Source: Candidatus Woesearchaeota archaeon | GTDB taxonomy: Archaea; Nanobdellota; Nanobdellia; Woesearchaeales; GCA-023898365 | Reading direction: 5' to 3' | DNA: 64,000 nt | Assembly: GCA_023898365.1 (NCBI GenBank) | Contig: CP060219.1 | Coordinates: forward strand, 248,001 to 312,000 | Shown here: piece after piece, positions 45,536-53,404 of the stretch | Layout: each line of letters opens with the position of its first letter | How positions within the stretch are numbered: the first letter of the stretch is position 1 | Notes under the pieces: generated by a model | The model's input: only the letters and a program-made list of their open reading frames with translations | The model's database searches: none | Told to the model about the DNA's origin: nothing | Translations under genes and position numbers: made by a program

Positions 45536-46738
45536 TTATTTTCCTGCAACTATCTCGACAACGTCTTGATGGTGCAGGAGATGATCTTTTCCTACCGTTC
45601 TTTTTGTCTTCACATCGATTGCACGAATAAAATTCTTTCCAAAATCAGTATGTAATTTGTAGGCAAAATCAAGCGCGGTTGCTTGATCTTTAAGTAAGAA
45701 ACAATCAGGCAAAATATTACCATCGCTGTCTGCGAGTTTATTTACGCCGCCTGGATAAATGGCGATACGTTTAAGCACATTAAACACCGCAGCATTCATG
45801 AGTTGTTGCACGCCCGTACCCTTATTTTTTTCAAGAATGTTTTTTTGCACAAAATCAAGTGCGGCAAGTTGTTTTTCTGAAAGCTGTTCTTTTGCGATAA
45901 AAGAAAACTTGTTTTCACCAGGAACGTACTCAATGAGTTTTGCTTTGTCTGCTTCTTTTAACGCCAGTTCACTTTCTGCACTCACAGAAAAAAACTCTAG
46001 ATCAGGAAATTCTTTTCTGAGACGTTCTAAATTATCAACTGCTCCTGGCACGTCAATTTTGTTTGCGGCAATGACCATTGGTTTCGAAGCGATGCGCAAA
46101 AATCGAGCAAATGATAAGAGTTCTTCTTCAGTGATTTCATTCAAGCGACGTTCGCCCAAATGTATTGCTGCAAAAGCATCTTTAGCAATTTGCTCAGTAA
46201 CGCCAAGACCTGAGAATTGTTTTGCCACTTCTTTAACAGGATCTCGGTGTGTTTGCGCAACTGTTTTTGCAAATTTATCCCAGACTTTTCGCAAGATCAA
46301 CACATACCATTGATCAAGTTCTTCTTGTAAGAAAAGAACGAATGCTTTCGGATCAAAACTTCCTGCAGCAACAGGCTCGCCTTTAATATTAGTTGAACCA
46401 CTGATGTCAATAACTTGAATAAGCATGTCGGCTTGATTCAAATCATTAAGAAACTCAAGACCCATTCCTTCTCCTTTGTGAGCGCCAGGTACAAGACCTG
46501 CAACATCAACTACATCAACAGGAACAAAGCGCGTATGATGGCGACAAAAACCTGTGCGAGGATTGCATTGCGTCTCAAAAAACGTATCAACACAAGGAAA
46601 ACTTACAAATGCTGCGCCATGATTTGGTTTTATAGTAGCAAAAGGAAAATTAGCAATATAGACATCTGACGCTAACGTGAGCGCTTTAAACAACGTTGAT
46701 TTTCCACAATTTGGCGCGCCAACAATTCCAATAAGCAT
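45536..46738 (-). CDS. Obg/YchF-family GTPase (archaeal redox-regulated ATPase-like)
   Basis: This 400-residue translation-linked GTPase of the OBG/YchF/Ygr210 group binds ribosomes. G1 is GAPNCGKSTLF, G3 is DVAGLVPGAHKGEGMGLEFL, G4 is ANKID and a C-terminal TGS-like domain ends KDHLLHHQDVVEIVAGK. An insertion between G1 and G3 carries VDTFFETQCNPRTGFCRHHT, with Cys and His that could bind metal. The start at 46738 (MLIGIVGAPNCGK) is chosen because it begins the G domain and has a TATA tract 26 bases upstream. A longer frame upstream has no matching homology. Confidence 0.92.
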   Translation of the reverse strand: MLIGIVGAPNCGKSTLFKALTLASDVYIANFPFATIKPNHGAAFVSFPCVDTFFETQCNPRTGFCRHHTRFVPVDVVDVAGLVPGAHKGEGMGLEFLNDLNQADMLIQVIDISGSTNIKGEPVAAGSFDPKAFVLFLQEELDQWYVLILRKVWDKFAKTVAQTHRDPVKEVAKQFSGLGVTEQIAKDAFAAIHLGERRLNEITEEELLSFARFLRIASKPMVIAANKIDVPGAVDNLERLRKEFPDLEFFSVSAESELALKEADKAKLIEYVPGENKFSFIAKEQLSEKQLAALDFVQKNILEKNKGTGVQQLMNAAVFNVLKRIAIYPGGVNKLADSDGNILPDCFLLKDQATALDFAYKLHTDFGKNFIRAIDVKTKRTVGKDHLLHHQDVVEIVAGK

Positions 46739-46793
46739 AACAAAAGTGATTGGTGTAACGTTTAAATAATCTTTTGTTAAAGAAAAGTAAAGA

Positions 46794-47471
46794 TTATTTC
46801 CATGAATAGAACTCGTTTGCTTCGTATCGAGGAAACGTGTCGCCAACCTTGATAATGTTGCCGAATGCAACGCTAAATCCTTTTGCAAGAGCAATTTTAA
46901 GTGTTTGCACATTATGAGGCATTTGCATAGCACGAGGTTTGAAAGGCATCGCATCAACCCAAGAGCCAATTTTCGGTTCACCTTTCGCATCCTCAACAAC
47001 AAAGACGTGGAGCTGGTGATGCATAATAAGCGTGCCTTCTTCAATGGTTTTCAAATGTTCAACACCTTTATAGGTTGGCGTTCCAGAAAGTCCAAGTTTT
47101 CTTGTTAAGCGTTCTTTAGCGGCTTCAAGCAATGTTTCCTGCCATTGCACTTTTGATGCGGGAAATTCTGCATATCCTTTGAAAGGAAACTTTGAACGTG
47201 TTGCGACAAGAACCTTACCTTCCCGCTTGACAACAAGAACAACAACACCAATTGGTTGCGCTGTTGGCAAATTTAAATAATCAGAATATTTAATGCCAAG
47301 AGTAGATAAGGTGTACATGCCATGAACGTTCACCACAAAACCCTTCTTTTCTAAGGCGCGCAAATGATACGCAAACTTCGAAGAATCACCTTGTTTATTC
47401 CAGAGCGCATTGTAAGAAAGTGGCGCTCTAAACTTGAGCGATTCAAGAATCGACTTTTGAATGACATGCAT
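46794..47471 (-). CDS. Winged-helix plus degenerate Nudix-fold protein
   Basis: The protein has 225 residues. Residues 1-65 form a winged helix (HVIQKSILESLKFRAPLSYN, KFAYHLRALEKKGFVVNVHG). Residues 70-200 have a Nudix fold (IGVVVLVVKREGKVLVATRS). The Nudix box region reads SKVQWQETLLEAAKERLTRK followed by LGL. Against GxxxxxExxxxxxxREUxEExGU, the first Gly is Ser, the RE pair is ER and the EE metal ligands are RK. This suggests the box no longer binds Mg2+ normally, so hydrolysis is doubtful and a ligand-sensing regulator (as in NrtR, where the domain order is reversed) is more likely. A CTATATAAAG tract is about 28 bases upstream. Confidence 0.75.
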   Translation of the reverse strand: MHVIQKSILESLKFRAPLSYNALWNKQGDSSKFAYHLRALEKKGFVVNVHGMYTLSTLGIKYSDYLNLPTAQPIGVVVLVVKREGKVLVATRSKFPFKGYAEFPASKVQWQETLLEAAKERLTRKLGLSGTPTYKGVEHLKTIEEGTLIMHHQLHVFVVEDAKGEPKIGSWVDAMPFKPRAMQMPHNVQTLKIALAKGFSVAFGNIIKVGDTFPRYEANEFYSWK

Positions 47472-47622
47472 AACAAGAAGGGAAAACCCCCATCTTTATA
47501 TAGCAGTATGTAAAGTTGAGTTGACATAAACACCCTTGTCAGAGGCTAAAAACCCCAAATCGCAACATTTTAAAACAAGCAGTCTTAGAAATGAAGTATA
47601 ACTCTTTGTGAGGTAAAGAAAA

Positions 47623-47790
47623 ATGAAAGGACATGACTGCGAAAAAACAATGGGAATTGTAGTGCTTATTATTGGTTTGATTTATTTGCTTGGAGACTTT
47701 AACGTCTGGAACTTCTGGGGAATCCAATGGTACACAGTTGCGTTCTTGCTCTACGGTCTTAAAAAAACCTTTGGCATGAAAAAGAAGTAA
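47623..47790 (+). CDS. Small two-helix membrane protein (55 residues)
   Basis: The frame starts MKGHDCEKTMGIVVLIIGLI and encodes two hydrophobic segments (MGIVVLIIGLIYLLGDFNVW and IQWYTVAFLLYGL) split by a Trp-rich turn (WNFWGIQW), ending in KTFGMKKK. GAGGT lies about 9 bases upstream of the ATG. Small proteins with this hydrophobic-NFWGIQW-hydrophobic pattern recur in DPANN-type genomes as far as I recall, but no function is known. The positive tail predicts a cytosolic C-terminus. Confidence 0.7.
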   Translation: MKGHDCEKTMGIVVLIIGLIYLLGDFNVWNFWGIQWYTVAFLLYGLKKTFGMKKK

Positions 47791-47822
47791 ACCTCTTTAA
47801 AGCAACATATATTCCCTTCCTC

Positions 47823-47879
47823 ATGGAACCAATGGAAATTGAAGTGATTGAATTCCAAGATGGAGATGATTGTTTTTAG
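47823..47879 (+). CDS. Candidate 18-residue acidic micro-ORF
   Basis: It encodes MEPMEIEVIEFQDGDDCF. A TTTAAA tract (47796-47801) is centred about 25 bases before the ATG, matching leaderless genes in this window. It is too short for a composition test, so it could be chance. Confidence 0.25.
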   Translation: MEPMEIEVIEFQDGDDCF

Positions 47880-47971
47880 ATTCTTTTTGTTTTCTTTATT
47901 TGTAAAAGAGAAACTCAAAAAAATAGCCTATCCTCTAAAACTAGTAAAAGATAAAACAAAGAAAAGAAGAT

Positions 47972-48169
47972 TTAAGATTTCTTGAATTGAGCAGCTAATT
48001 CGACAAGATCAACATGACCTAAGAACAAACCTCTGCAGCAGTAACGCTCAAGACCAAGCTTATCAAGCGCTTTGTCCTTATCCATGCCATTTTTGACAAG
48101 TTCCAAGTATTCTTCCCACAAGTGAGCTACTGGTTTGCCACAACTAATACATCGAATTGGAATAATCAT
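47972..48169 (-). CDS. rpoN: DNA-directed RNA polymerase subunit N (Rpb10 homologue)
   Basis: This 65-residue zinc-binding subunit of archaeal RNA polymerase is near full family length. The zinc ligands are in MIIPIRCISCGKPVAHLW (CxxC) and LGLERYCCRGLFLGHVDLVE (CC). The start at 48169 begins the conserved MIIPIRC; an in-frame ATG at 48193 sits on the TATA box and is rejected. The TATA box TTTATAAA at 48193-48200 is centred 27.5 bases upstream, so the mRNA is leaderless. The usual ribosomal-protein neighbours of rpoN are absent. Confidence 0.97.
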   Translation of the reverse strand: MIIPIRCISCGKPVAHLWEEYLELVKNGMDKDKALDKLGLERYCCRGLFLGHVDLVELAAQFKKS

Positions 48170-48192
48170 ACCTTCCAGGAAACCAAAGTTCA

Positions 48193-48200
48193 TTTATAAA
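48193..48200 (-). promoter_or_regulatory. TATA box of rpoN
   Basis: The palindromic TTTATAAA is centred 27.5 bases from the rpoN ATG. It rules out the longer in-frame start. Confidence 0.6.
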
Positions 48201-48204
48201 AGTT

Positions 48205-48441
48205 TAGATAGAAACAGGGTTGAAAAGACCTGCAAGGACCGTTTATCTCGCGCTTTGCTTAATGAAATAAGAGAGAAGATTGAGCTTACCATAAAAACTG
48301 TTATTGTAGCAGAAAAGGGCTCAACGAAGAAATCTCAAACGAAGAATTTACTGCTGGTGGCCATATTTGTGATAAGAACAATGAAGATTTATAAGAAACA
48401 GTAGCAAAATATACATATAAAAAAATAGAAATAAAAAAGAA
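48205..48441. other. Intergenic stretch without a confident gene
   Basis: I see no convincing coding frame. A second TATA tract on the minus strand (about 48388-48395) is 27.5 bases from an ATG at 48364, but that frame closes after nine codons (MATSSKFFV). A leader or small RNA running toward rpoN is possible. Confidence 0.3.
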
Positions 48442-49380
48442 TCAACTTGCGTCTTCTAAGCCTTCTTCAGTAACTTTGAATACGCATTCATTGTCCGGCA
48501 GGTTTGGTGCATCAACCAATTTAGCAACTCTTGTTCCTTTCTTACCTTTGCGTAAATAGATGCGAAAGGTCGAGTTATGCGCGACAATGTTTCCCCCAAT
48601 TGCTTCAGTTGGGTCACCAAAGAACGCGTCTGGCTTTGCCATGACTTGGTTAGTCACATAGACACACACATTATGCATGTCAGCGAGTTTTGCCAACGTG
48701 TGCATGTGTTTATTGATCTTTTGTTGTCGATCTGCAAGCGTTCCTCGCCCGACAAATTCTGCTCTGAAATGGGCGGTGAGCGAGTCAACAACGACCAATC
48801 GCACTTTGTCACCACCTGCAATCAAATCAGCAATTTGGTCTGCAAGAAGCATTTGATGGTCAGAATTGAACGCTTTTGCAACGCGTATGTTGGCAAGCAC
48901 TTGATCAGGATCAAGATTCTTTCCTTTAGCAAATTGAATGATACGTTCTGGTCTAAAGGTGTTTTCTGTATCAATATAGACCGCAACTGCTTCAGGATCA
49001 TCAACTTGGATGTTTACTGCAAGCGCATGGGCAACTTGTGTTTTTGATGAACCGTACTGACCGAAGCATTCAACAATCGAACCACTTTCAAGGCCACCAC
49101 CAAGCATTTCGTCAAAGCCAGAAGCGCCAGTTGAGATGCGAAAAACGGTTTCGCGCTTCTTTAGCACTTCAATCCCTGATTTAAAGCCCATGGCAAGCTC
49201 GCCACGCGCTGCTTGAATGAGCTTTCTTGAGGCTGATTCTGACATACCTGATGCATTTACCAATTGTGCTGGCGTTGCAACAGCTATTGACATAACCGAA
49301 TCAAAGCCTGCAAGCATGAGTTTTTCTGCCGTTGCCGCCCCGACACCTGGTAAGTCCGTAACTAATATTTCAGATTCCAT
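48442..49380 (-). CDS. radA: DNA repair and recombination protein RadA
   Basis: This 312-residue archaeal RecA/Rad51-family recombinase forms filaments on single-stranded DNA and drives strand exchange. A helix-hairpin-helix domain (LPGVGAATAEKLMLAGFDSV) precedes the ATPase core. Walker A reads GQYGSSKTQ instead of the usual GEFGSGKTQ, so the Gly before Lys is Ser. Walker B is VRLVVVDS, the L1 region contains AHFRAEFVGRGTLADRQQKI, and NQVMAKPDAFFGDPTEAIGG is the L2 region. The length is normal. The start ATG shares one base with the stop of the upstream 104-residue gene (TAATG), which implies coupled translation. Confidence 0.96.
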   Translation of the reverse strand: MESEILVTDLPGVGAATAEKLMLAGFDSVMSIAVATPAQLVNASGMSESASRKLIQAARGELAMGFKSGIEVLKKRETVFRISTGASGFDEMLGGGLESGSIVECFGQYGSSKTQVAHALAVNIQVDDPEAVAVYIDTENTFRPERIIQFAKGKNLDPDQVLANIRVAKAFNSDHQMLLADQIADLIAGGDKVRLVVVDSLTAHFRAEFVGRGTLADRQQKINKHMHTLAKLADMHNVCVYVTNQVMAKPDAFFGDPTEAIGGNIVAHNSTFRIYLRKGKKGTRVAKLVDAPNLPDNECVFKVTEEGLEDAS

Positions 49381-49694
49381 TATGATTGCACCAATGTTGT
49401 TTGTTCGTCTTTTTGGTCGTCCTCATCAAGCACCAAGTATTCGTATGCTTTTGAGAGAACTAACGATGCCTTGGGCAAATCTTGCAAACGAAGCGATGTT
49501 GTTGTTTGCCAGTTTCCATTTGCATCTTTGTAACCTCGACCAAAAGAAACAGTACGATAGGATACTGTTTCTCCCTTATCGTTCTTTCCAATATTTTCCC
49601 AAATCGTTGCAGAAATACTCCCTGCTCTAAATTTGGCAAGCGGATGTTTTTTACCCATAACTTCATCCGCACTGGGTATTTTATGTTCGTCCAT
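49380..49694 (-). CDS. Small conserved hypothetical protein translationally coupled to RadA
   Basis: This 104-residue soluble protein I cannot name. Its core, FRAGSISATIWENIGKNDKG through YRTVSFGRGYKDANGNWQTT and SLRLQDLPKASLVLSKAYEY, predicts a curved beta sheet followed by one helix, which would fit a small single-strand-nucleic-acid-binding fold. The N-terminus is polar and the C-terminus acidic (DEDDQKDEQ). A strong Shine-Dalgarno site (AGGAGGTCAT) precedes the ATG, unusual here. The TAATG overlap with radA suggests it is a stoichiometric partner of RadA or a single-strand-binding cofactor; this is inference. Confidence 0.7.
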   Translation of the reverse strand: MDEHKIPSADEVMGKKHPLAKFRAGSISATIWENIGKNDKGETVSYRTVSFGRGYKDANGNWQTTTSLRLQDLPKASLVLSKAYEYLVLDEDDQKDEQTTLVQS

Positions 49695-49886
49695 AGATAT
49701 GACCTCCTTGCTCTTCGCTTTTTATTTCAGCACGCCTCAACTGACGTGGGAGCTATTTCTAGGTAAGAAGGACTTCTTTATATACTTTTTTTGCAAGTGT
49801 CCAGTGCTTATCGATATAAACAGCAGAAATCTTAGTATTTCCGGGCAGTTAAACTTATAAATCATGATTCGCTCTGAACGTTCACG

Positions 49887-50495
49887 ATGGAAGGAAAACT
49901 CAGTAAGAAGGAAGTTCTCGAACACGTCGAGGATGGTTGGATCTTAGCGAACGTTATTTTTGAAATTGTTGGAAATCCTGAAGAACACGTAGTTAACTCT
50001 CTGAAAGGATTTATGGACAACCTTAAATCAGATAAAGAATTCATTTTCCTTGACATAAAAACTGACGATCCCGCAGCGGTTGAAGGAGGACTGTTTGCCA
50101 CCTATGCAAACTGCGATATGCTCGTTAGAAATCTAGAAAAACTCACCTGGCTATGCATTAATTTCATGCCTGCATCGATTGATATCATCCAACCAGAGGA
50201 GCTCGTCCTTCAAGAAAAGGACGCAAACCATTTTTTTAATAATCTTCTAGCGCACTTGCACACAGTCAATCAAAATGTTGTGGCCATGCGAAGCGATAAT
50301 AGAGGATTTAACCAAGTAGTTAACGTACTTGCAAAAAATCTTATCTTGATCTTGCTTACCTATGAAAAAAAGATGTCCATAGAACAATTGCAAAAGAAAA
50401 GCGGTATTGAAATGGGCCTTTTACAAAAATTTATTGACGCTCTTGCAAAAGATAGAAAACTTAAAAAAGACGGTGAGCAGGTTAGCTTAGTATGA
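49887..50495 (+). CDS. Hypothetical winged-helix protein coupled to ScpB
   Basis: The protein has 202 residues. It is helical and mixed (GWILANVIFEIVGNPEEHVV, then a beta-rich middle), and ends in a winged helix (MSIEQLQKKSGIEMGLLQKF, LKKDGEQVSLV). It occupies the slot before scpB where ScpA often lies, but the ScpA N-terminal signature (FEGPLDLLL-type) is not visible, so I do not call it ScpA. The scpB start overlaps its stop as ATGA. A TATA box (CTTATAAA) is centred 29.5 bases before the ATG. A role in chromosome structure or as an alternative partner of ScpB is inferred from context. Confidence 0.7.
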   Translation: MEGKLSKKEVLEHVEDGWILANVIFEIVGNPEEHVVNSLKGFMDNLKSDKEFIFLDIKTDDPAAVEGGLFATYANCDMLVRNLEKLTWLCINFMPASIDIIQPEELVLQEKDANHFFNNLLAHLHTVNQNVVAMRSDNRGFNQVVNVLAKNLILILLTYEKKMSIEQLQKKSGIEMGLLQKFIDALAKDRKLKKDGEQVSLV

Positions 50496-51439
50496 ACGAG
50501 CAAAAAGTTGAGGCAGTCCTTTTTGCCTCAGGTAAATTCTTGAGTGTCGAGTACATTGCAGAAGTCACACAACTTTCAAAACAAGTCGTGAAAAAAGCAT
50601 TAGATAAACTGCAAAAAGCATATGATGAAAACAAAAACTCAGCGCTCAAACTCTTCGAAGAAGACGGTCTGTGGAAGATGAACGTCAAAGAGGAATATAC
50701 TGAAGTAGTTCACGGCATACTTGCAGAAACAGAAATGTCAAGAGCAGTTATGGAAACGCTCGCACTGGTCGCATACAAATCTCCCGTATTACAAGCTGAC
50801 ATTGTGAAAGTCAAAGGAAGCAGCGCATACGATTACATTGCAGAACTTGAAAAAAAAGGATTTATTACAAGAGAAAAATATCAGCGCAGCTTCAAACTTA
50901 AAGTCACCGAAAAATTTCATGATTATTTTGATGTCAAAAATCCTCAAGGACTCTTTGCAGACGTTAAGCTACCTGAAGCAATTCTTGAAGAAGACCCTGC
51001 AAAACAAGAAGAAGAACAAAAAACAATTCTTGGATCTCTGCGCACGCTCGATAAAGACATTATGAAACCTGACAAGGAATTTCTTTCTCGCATGGATGAG
51101 AAAATTGCGGCAACAAAAGATCATTTAGATAAATCAGCCGCAGAAGAGTTATCAAACAAAGAAAAAATGCATGAAATCTTTGAAGCAACTCATCACGAAG
51201 GTGACAAACACGCTGAAGGAACTGTCCAAGAAACCTATGAAGTTCAAGCAACAACCGATCCTGATAAAGAAACTGATCAACAAAAAGAAACAAGCAATAT
51301 AACTTCCGAAACAGAAGAGCAGCCAGAGGAACAGGAAACAACAAAGGAAGAGCAAGATGAAGAACTGCTCGATGATGACCCTGAAGCAATCTTAGAAAAA
51401 GTCAATAAACAAATTGATGCACTCACCAATGGCAAATAG
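50492..51439 (+). CDS. scpB: SMC-ScpA-B complex subunit ScpB-like protein with acidic tail
   Basis: The protein has 315 residues. Residues 1-165 match ScpB: two winged helices with the start VEAVLFASGKFLSVEYIAEV and the second-domain hallmark METLALVAYKSPVLQADIVKVKG (residues about 88-110) and SAYDYIAELEKKGFITREK. Residues 170-315 are an added acidic, Gln/Glu/Thr-rich tail that is probably disordered. ScpB works with SMC and a kleisin in chromosome organisation; neither SMC nor a clear ScpA is in this window. The start overlaps the previous stop (ATGA), and the next gene overlaps this one by 11 bases. Confidence 0.85.
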   Translation: MNEQKVEAVLFASGKFLSVEYIAEVTQLSKQVVKKALDKLQKAYDENKNSALKLFEEDGLWKMNVKEEYTEVVHGILAETEMSRAVMETLALVAYKSPVLQADIVKVKGSSAYDYIAELEKKGFITREKYQRSFKLKVTEKFHDYFDVKNPQGLFADVKLPEAILEEDPAKQEEEQKTILGSLRTLDKDIMKPDKEFLSRMDEKIAATKDHLDKSAAEELSNKEKMHEIFEATHHEGDKHAEGTVQETYEVQATTDPDKETDQQKETSNITSETEEQPEEQETTKEEQDEELLDDDPEAILEKVNKQIDALTNGK

Positions 51440-51587
51440 AATCTTTCTCGTACGATGCCCTGCCTGTGGCAAAGACCAAAAAACACAACCACGAACAGCA
51501 GTTACTCATTCTGTTAAGCGCTGCGTGTACTGTGGCAAATCATTTAAAATTCACAGCAATCTAGCAAAATCAAGAATAATTTCGTGA
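51429..51587 (+). CDS. Small two-knuckle zinc-ribbon protein
   Basis: The frame encodes 52 residues with two CxxC knuckles, VRCPACGKDQKTQ and RCVYCGKSFKI, separated by about 18 residues, and a basic C-terminus (SNLAKSRIIS). It probably binds one zinc ion and perhaps nucleic acid. Its ATG lies inside the end of scpB (11-base overlap in another frame), so it appears to be the third member of the scpB operon. I know of no assigned function. Confidence 0.75.
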   Translation: MANRIFLVRCPACGKDQKTQPRTAVTHSVKRCVYCGKSFKIHSNLAKSRIIS

Positions 51588-51640
51588 ACAGAAGATAACT
51601 TTCCACTACCTTTTAAAACTAAGAAAGGGTTCTGTTGTTC

Positions 51641-53380
51641 ATGTTGCCGTTCTGGAAATATATTAAAGAACAAAAGAAAGTGCTTTTCTTAGCATTATTT
51701 CTTGCCGCAATTAATCAAATATTTTCCTTGCTCGATCCTCAAATCTTTCGCCTTCTCATCGATCAGTATGCAACGCGAGCCAGCGATATTGGGCAAGCAA
51801 AATTCATTCGAGGAGTGCTCTTGTTACTAGGCGCATTCGTTGGAGTTGCCCTTGTTTCAAGAACGGCAAAAACGTTTCAAGATTATTTTGTTAATGTCGT
51901 CACGCAGCGCGTGGGAGCAAACATGTATGCAAAAAGTGTTGAGCATACGTTCTCCCTTCCCTTTTCCGTGTATGAAGATCGCCGTTCAGGCGAAGTATTA
52001 AGTAAGTTACAAAAAGCAAGAACTGATGCGCAAAGTCTCATTGAAGGTTTTGTTAACACCATCTTTCTCTCCGTTATTGGCATGATCTTTGTTATTGCCT
52101 ACGCATGGTATGTGCACTGGCTTGTCGGACTCGCCTATCTTGCACTTCTTCCAATTGTTGGAACATTTACCTTTTTGCTAAGTAAGAAGATTAAGTACGC
52201 GCAGAAAAAAATCGTCACGCAAACCGCAAACCTTGCAGGAGCCACAACAGAAACGCTACGCAACGTAGAACTTGTTAAGAGTTTAGGCCTTGAAGCGCAA
52301 GAAATAAAACGCCTTAATAAGGTCAATGAAGAAATTCTCAATCTCGAACTTGGCAAAATTAAGATGGTGCGCACCCTCATGTTTTACCAAGGCACACTTG
52401 TTAATGCGATGCGCGCAATGATCACGTTTGTTCTCTTGTGGCTTGTTTTTCAAGGAGCAGTAAGTATTGGAGAATTTTTTACATTATTCGTGTATTCATT
52501 TTTTATCTTTTCACCACTTGCACAATTCGGCAGCGTTGCGACACAGTTTCGAGAAGCAAAAGCAAGCAACGAAGAGTTAGAAGAAATTCTTTCCATGCCT
52601 GCAGAACCACGAGCAAAACATCCTCTTGCTCTTCAAGAAATCAAGAGCGTTTCATTTCACAACGTTCGTTTTCAATATGTGAGTGCCAAAGAACACGCCG
52701 TGCAAGACATTACACTTTCAGCAGTATCAGGACAAACTATTGCGTTCGTTGGGCCATCGGGATCAGGCAAATCCACGTTAATGAAACTTCTGGTGGGATT
52801 GCATAAACCAAGTAAAGGAGAAGTGCGCTATAACGACATTGATTTACAGAAACTCAATGTAGAGGAAGTGCGATCACGCATTGGTCTTGTCGCGCAAGAA
52901 ACGCAACTCTTTGCAGGATCACTAAAAGATAATTTACTATTTGTTAATCCAACCGCTACAAAGGATGATTGTGTGCGCGTGCTTAAACTCGCACAAGCAG
53001 ATCACTTGCTCAAACGAGGAAAAGGACTTGGCACACTTATTGGAGAAGGCGGCATTAAATTATCTGGCGGAGAAAAGCAACGACTTGCCATTGCACGAGC
53101 ATTACTGCGAAACCCTGAGCTCATCATCTTTGACGAAGCAACCTCTGCGCTTGATTCACTTACAGAAAAAGAAATTACTGAAACGATCAAACACATCGTT
53201 AAAGTAAGACCGAACATTATCACCGTGCTTATTGCACATCGGTTGTCAACTATCGCCCAAGCAGACACCATTTACGTACTTGAAAAAGGAAAGATTATCG
53301 AGACAGGAACCCACACTACACTTCTTGCCAAGAAAGGCCTTTATGCAGCTCTTTGGCGTCAACAAAGCGCTCAGGGATAA
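51641..53380 (+). CDS. ABC transporter, fused permease and ATPase (exporter type)
   Basis: The protein has 579 residues. Six membrane helices (residues 15-300) are followed by an ATPase domain. Walker A is VGPSGSGKSTLMKLL, the Q loop is GLVAQETQLFAGSLKDNLLF, the signature is KLSGGEKQRLAIARALL, Walker B is ELIIFDEATSALDS and the switch His is in TVLIAHRLSTIAQAD. It is a half-transporter that should act as a dimer exporting lipid, peptide or drug substrates. The ATG at 51641 is 26.5 bases from the centre of a TTTTAAAA tract, suggesting a leaderless mRNA. Neighbours do not indicate the substrate. Confidence 0.93.
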   Translation: MLPFWKYIKEQKKVLFLALFLAAINQIFSLLDPQIFRLLIDQYATRASDIGQAKFIRGVLLLLGAFVGVALVSRTAKTFQDYFVNVVTQRVGANMYAKSVEHTFSLPFSVYEDRRSGEVLSKLQKARTDAQSLIEGFVNTIFLSVIGMIFVIAYAWYVHWLVGLAYLALLPIVGTFTFLLSKKIKYAQKKIVTQTANLAGATTETLRNVELVKSLGLEAQEIKRLNKVNEEILNLELGKIKMVRTLMFYQGTLVNAMRAMITFVLLWLVFQGAVSIGEFFTLFVYSFFIFSPLAQFGSVATQFREAKASNEELEEILSMPAEPRAKHPLALQEIKSVSFHNVRFQYVSAKEHAVQDITLSAVSGQTIAFVGPSGSGKSTLMKLLVGLHKPSKGEVRYNDIDLQKLNVEEVRSRIGLVAQETQLFAGSLKDNLLFVNPTATKDDCVRVLKLAQADHLLKRGKGLGTLIGEGGIKLSGGEKQRLAIARALLRNPELIIFDEATSALDSLTEKEITETIKHIVKVRPNIITVLIAHRLSTIAQADTIYVLEKGKIIETGTHTTLLAKKGLYAALWRQQSAQG

Positions 53381-53404
53381 CTCAGTCACAGTACTTGTAC
53401 CACT

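Noticed and set aside
46739..47044. A longer N-terminus for the YchF-like GTPase
   Set aside because: The upstream frame overlaps the next gene, and the G domain begins at 46738 with a TATA tract at leaderless distance.
46794..47471. Annotating the Nudix protein as an active hydrolase
   Set aside because: The metal-binding RE and EE residues of the Nudix box are not retained.
48205..48404. A plus-strand small gene reading RALLNEIREKIELTIKTVIV
   Set aside because: No start codon with a ribosome site or correctly spaced TATA box, and it overlaps the rpoN start region.
49887..50495. Naming the gene before scpB scpA
   Set aside because: Position alone suggests it; the kleisin N-terminal signature is not visible.
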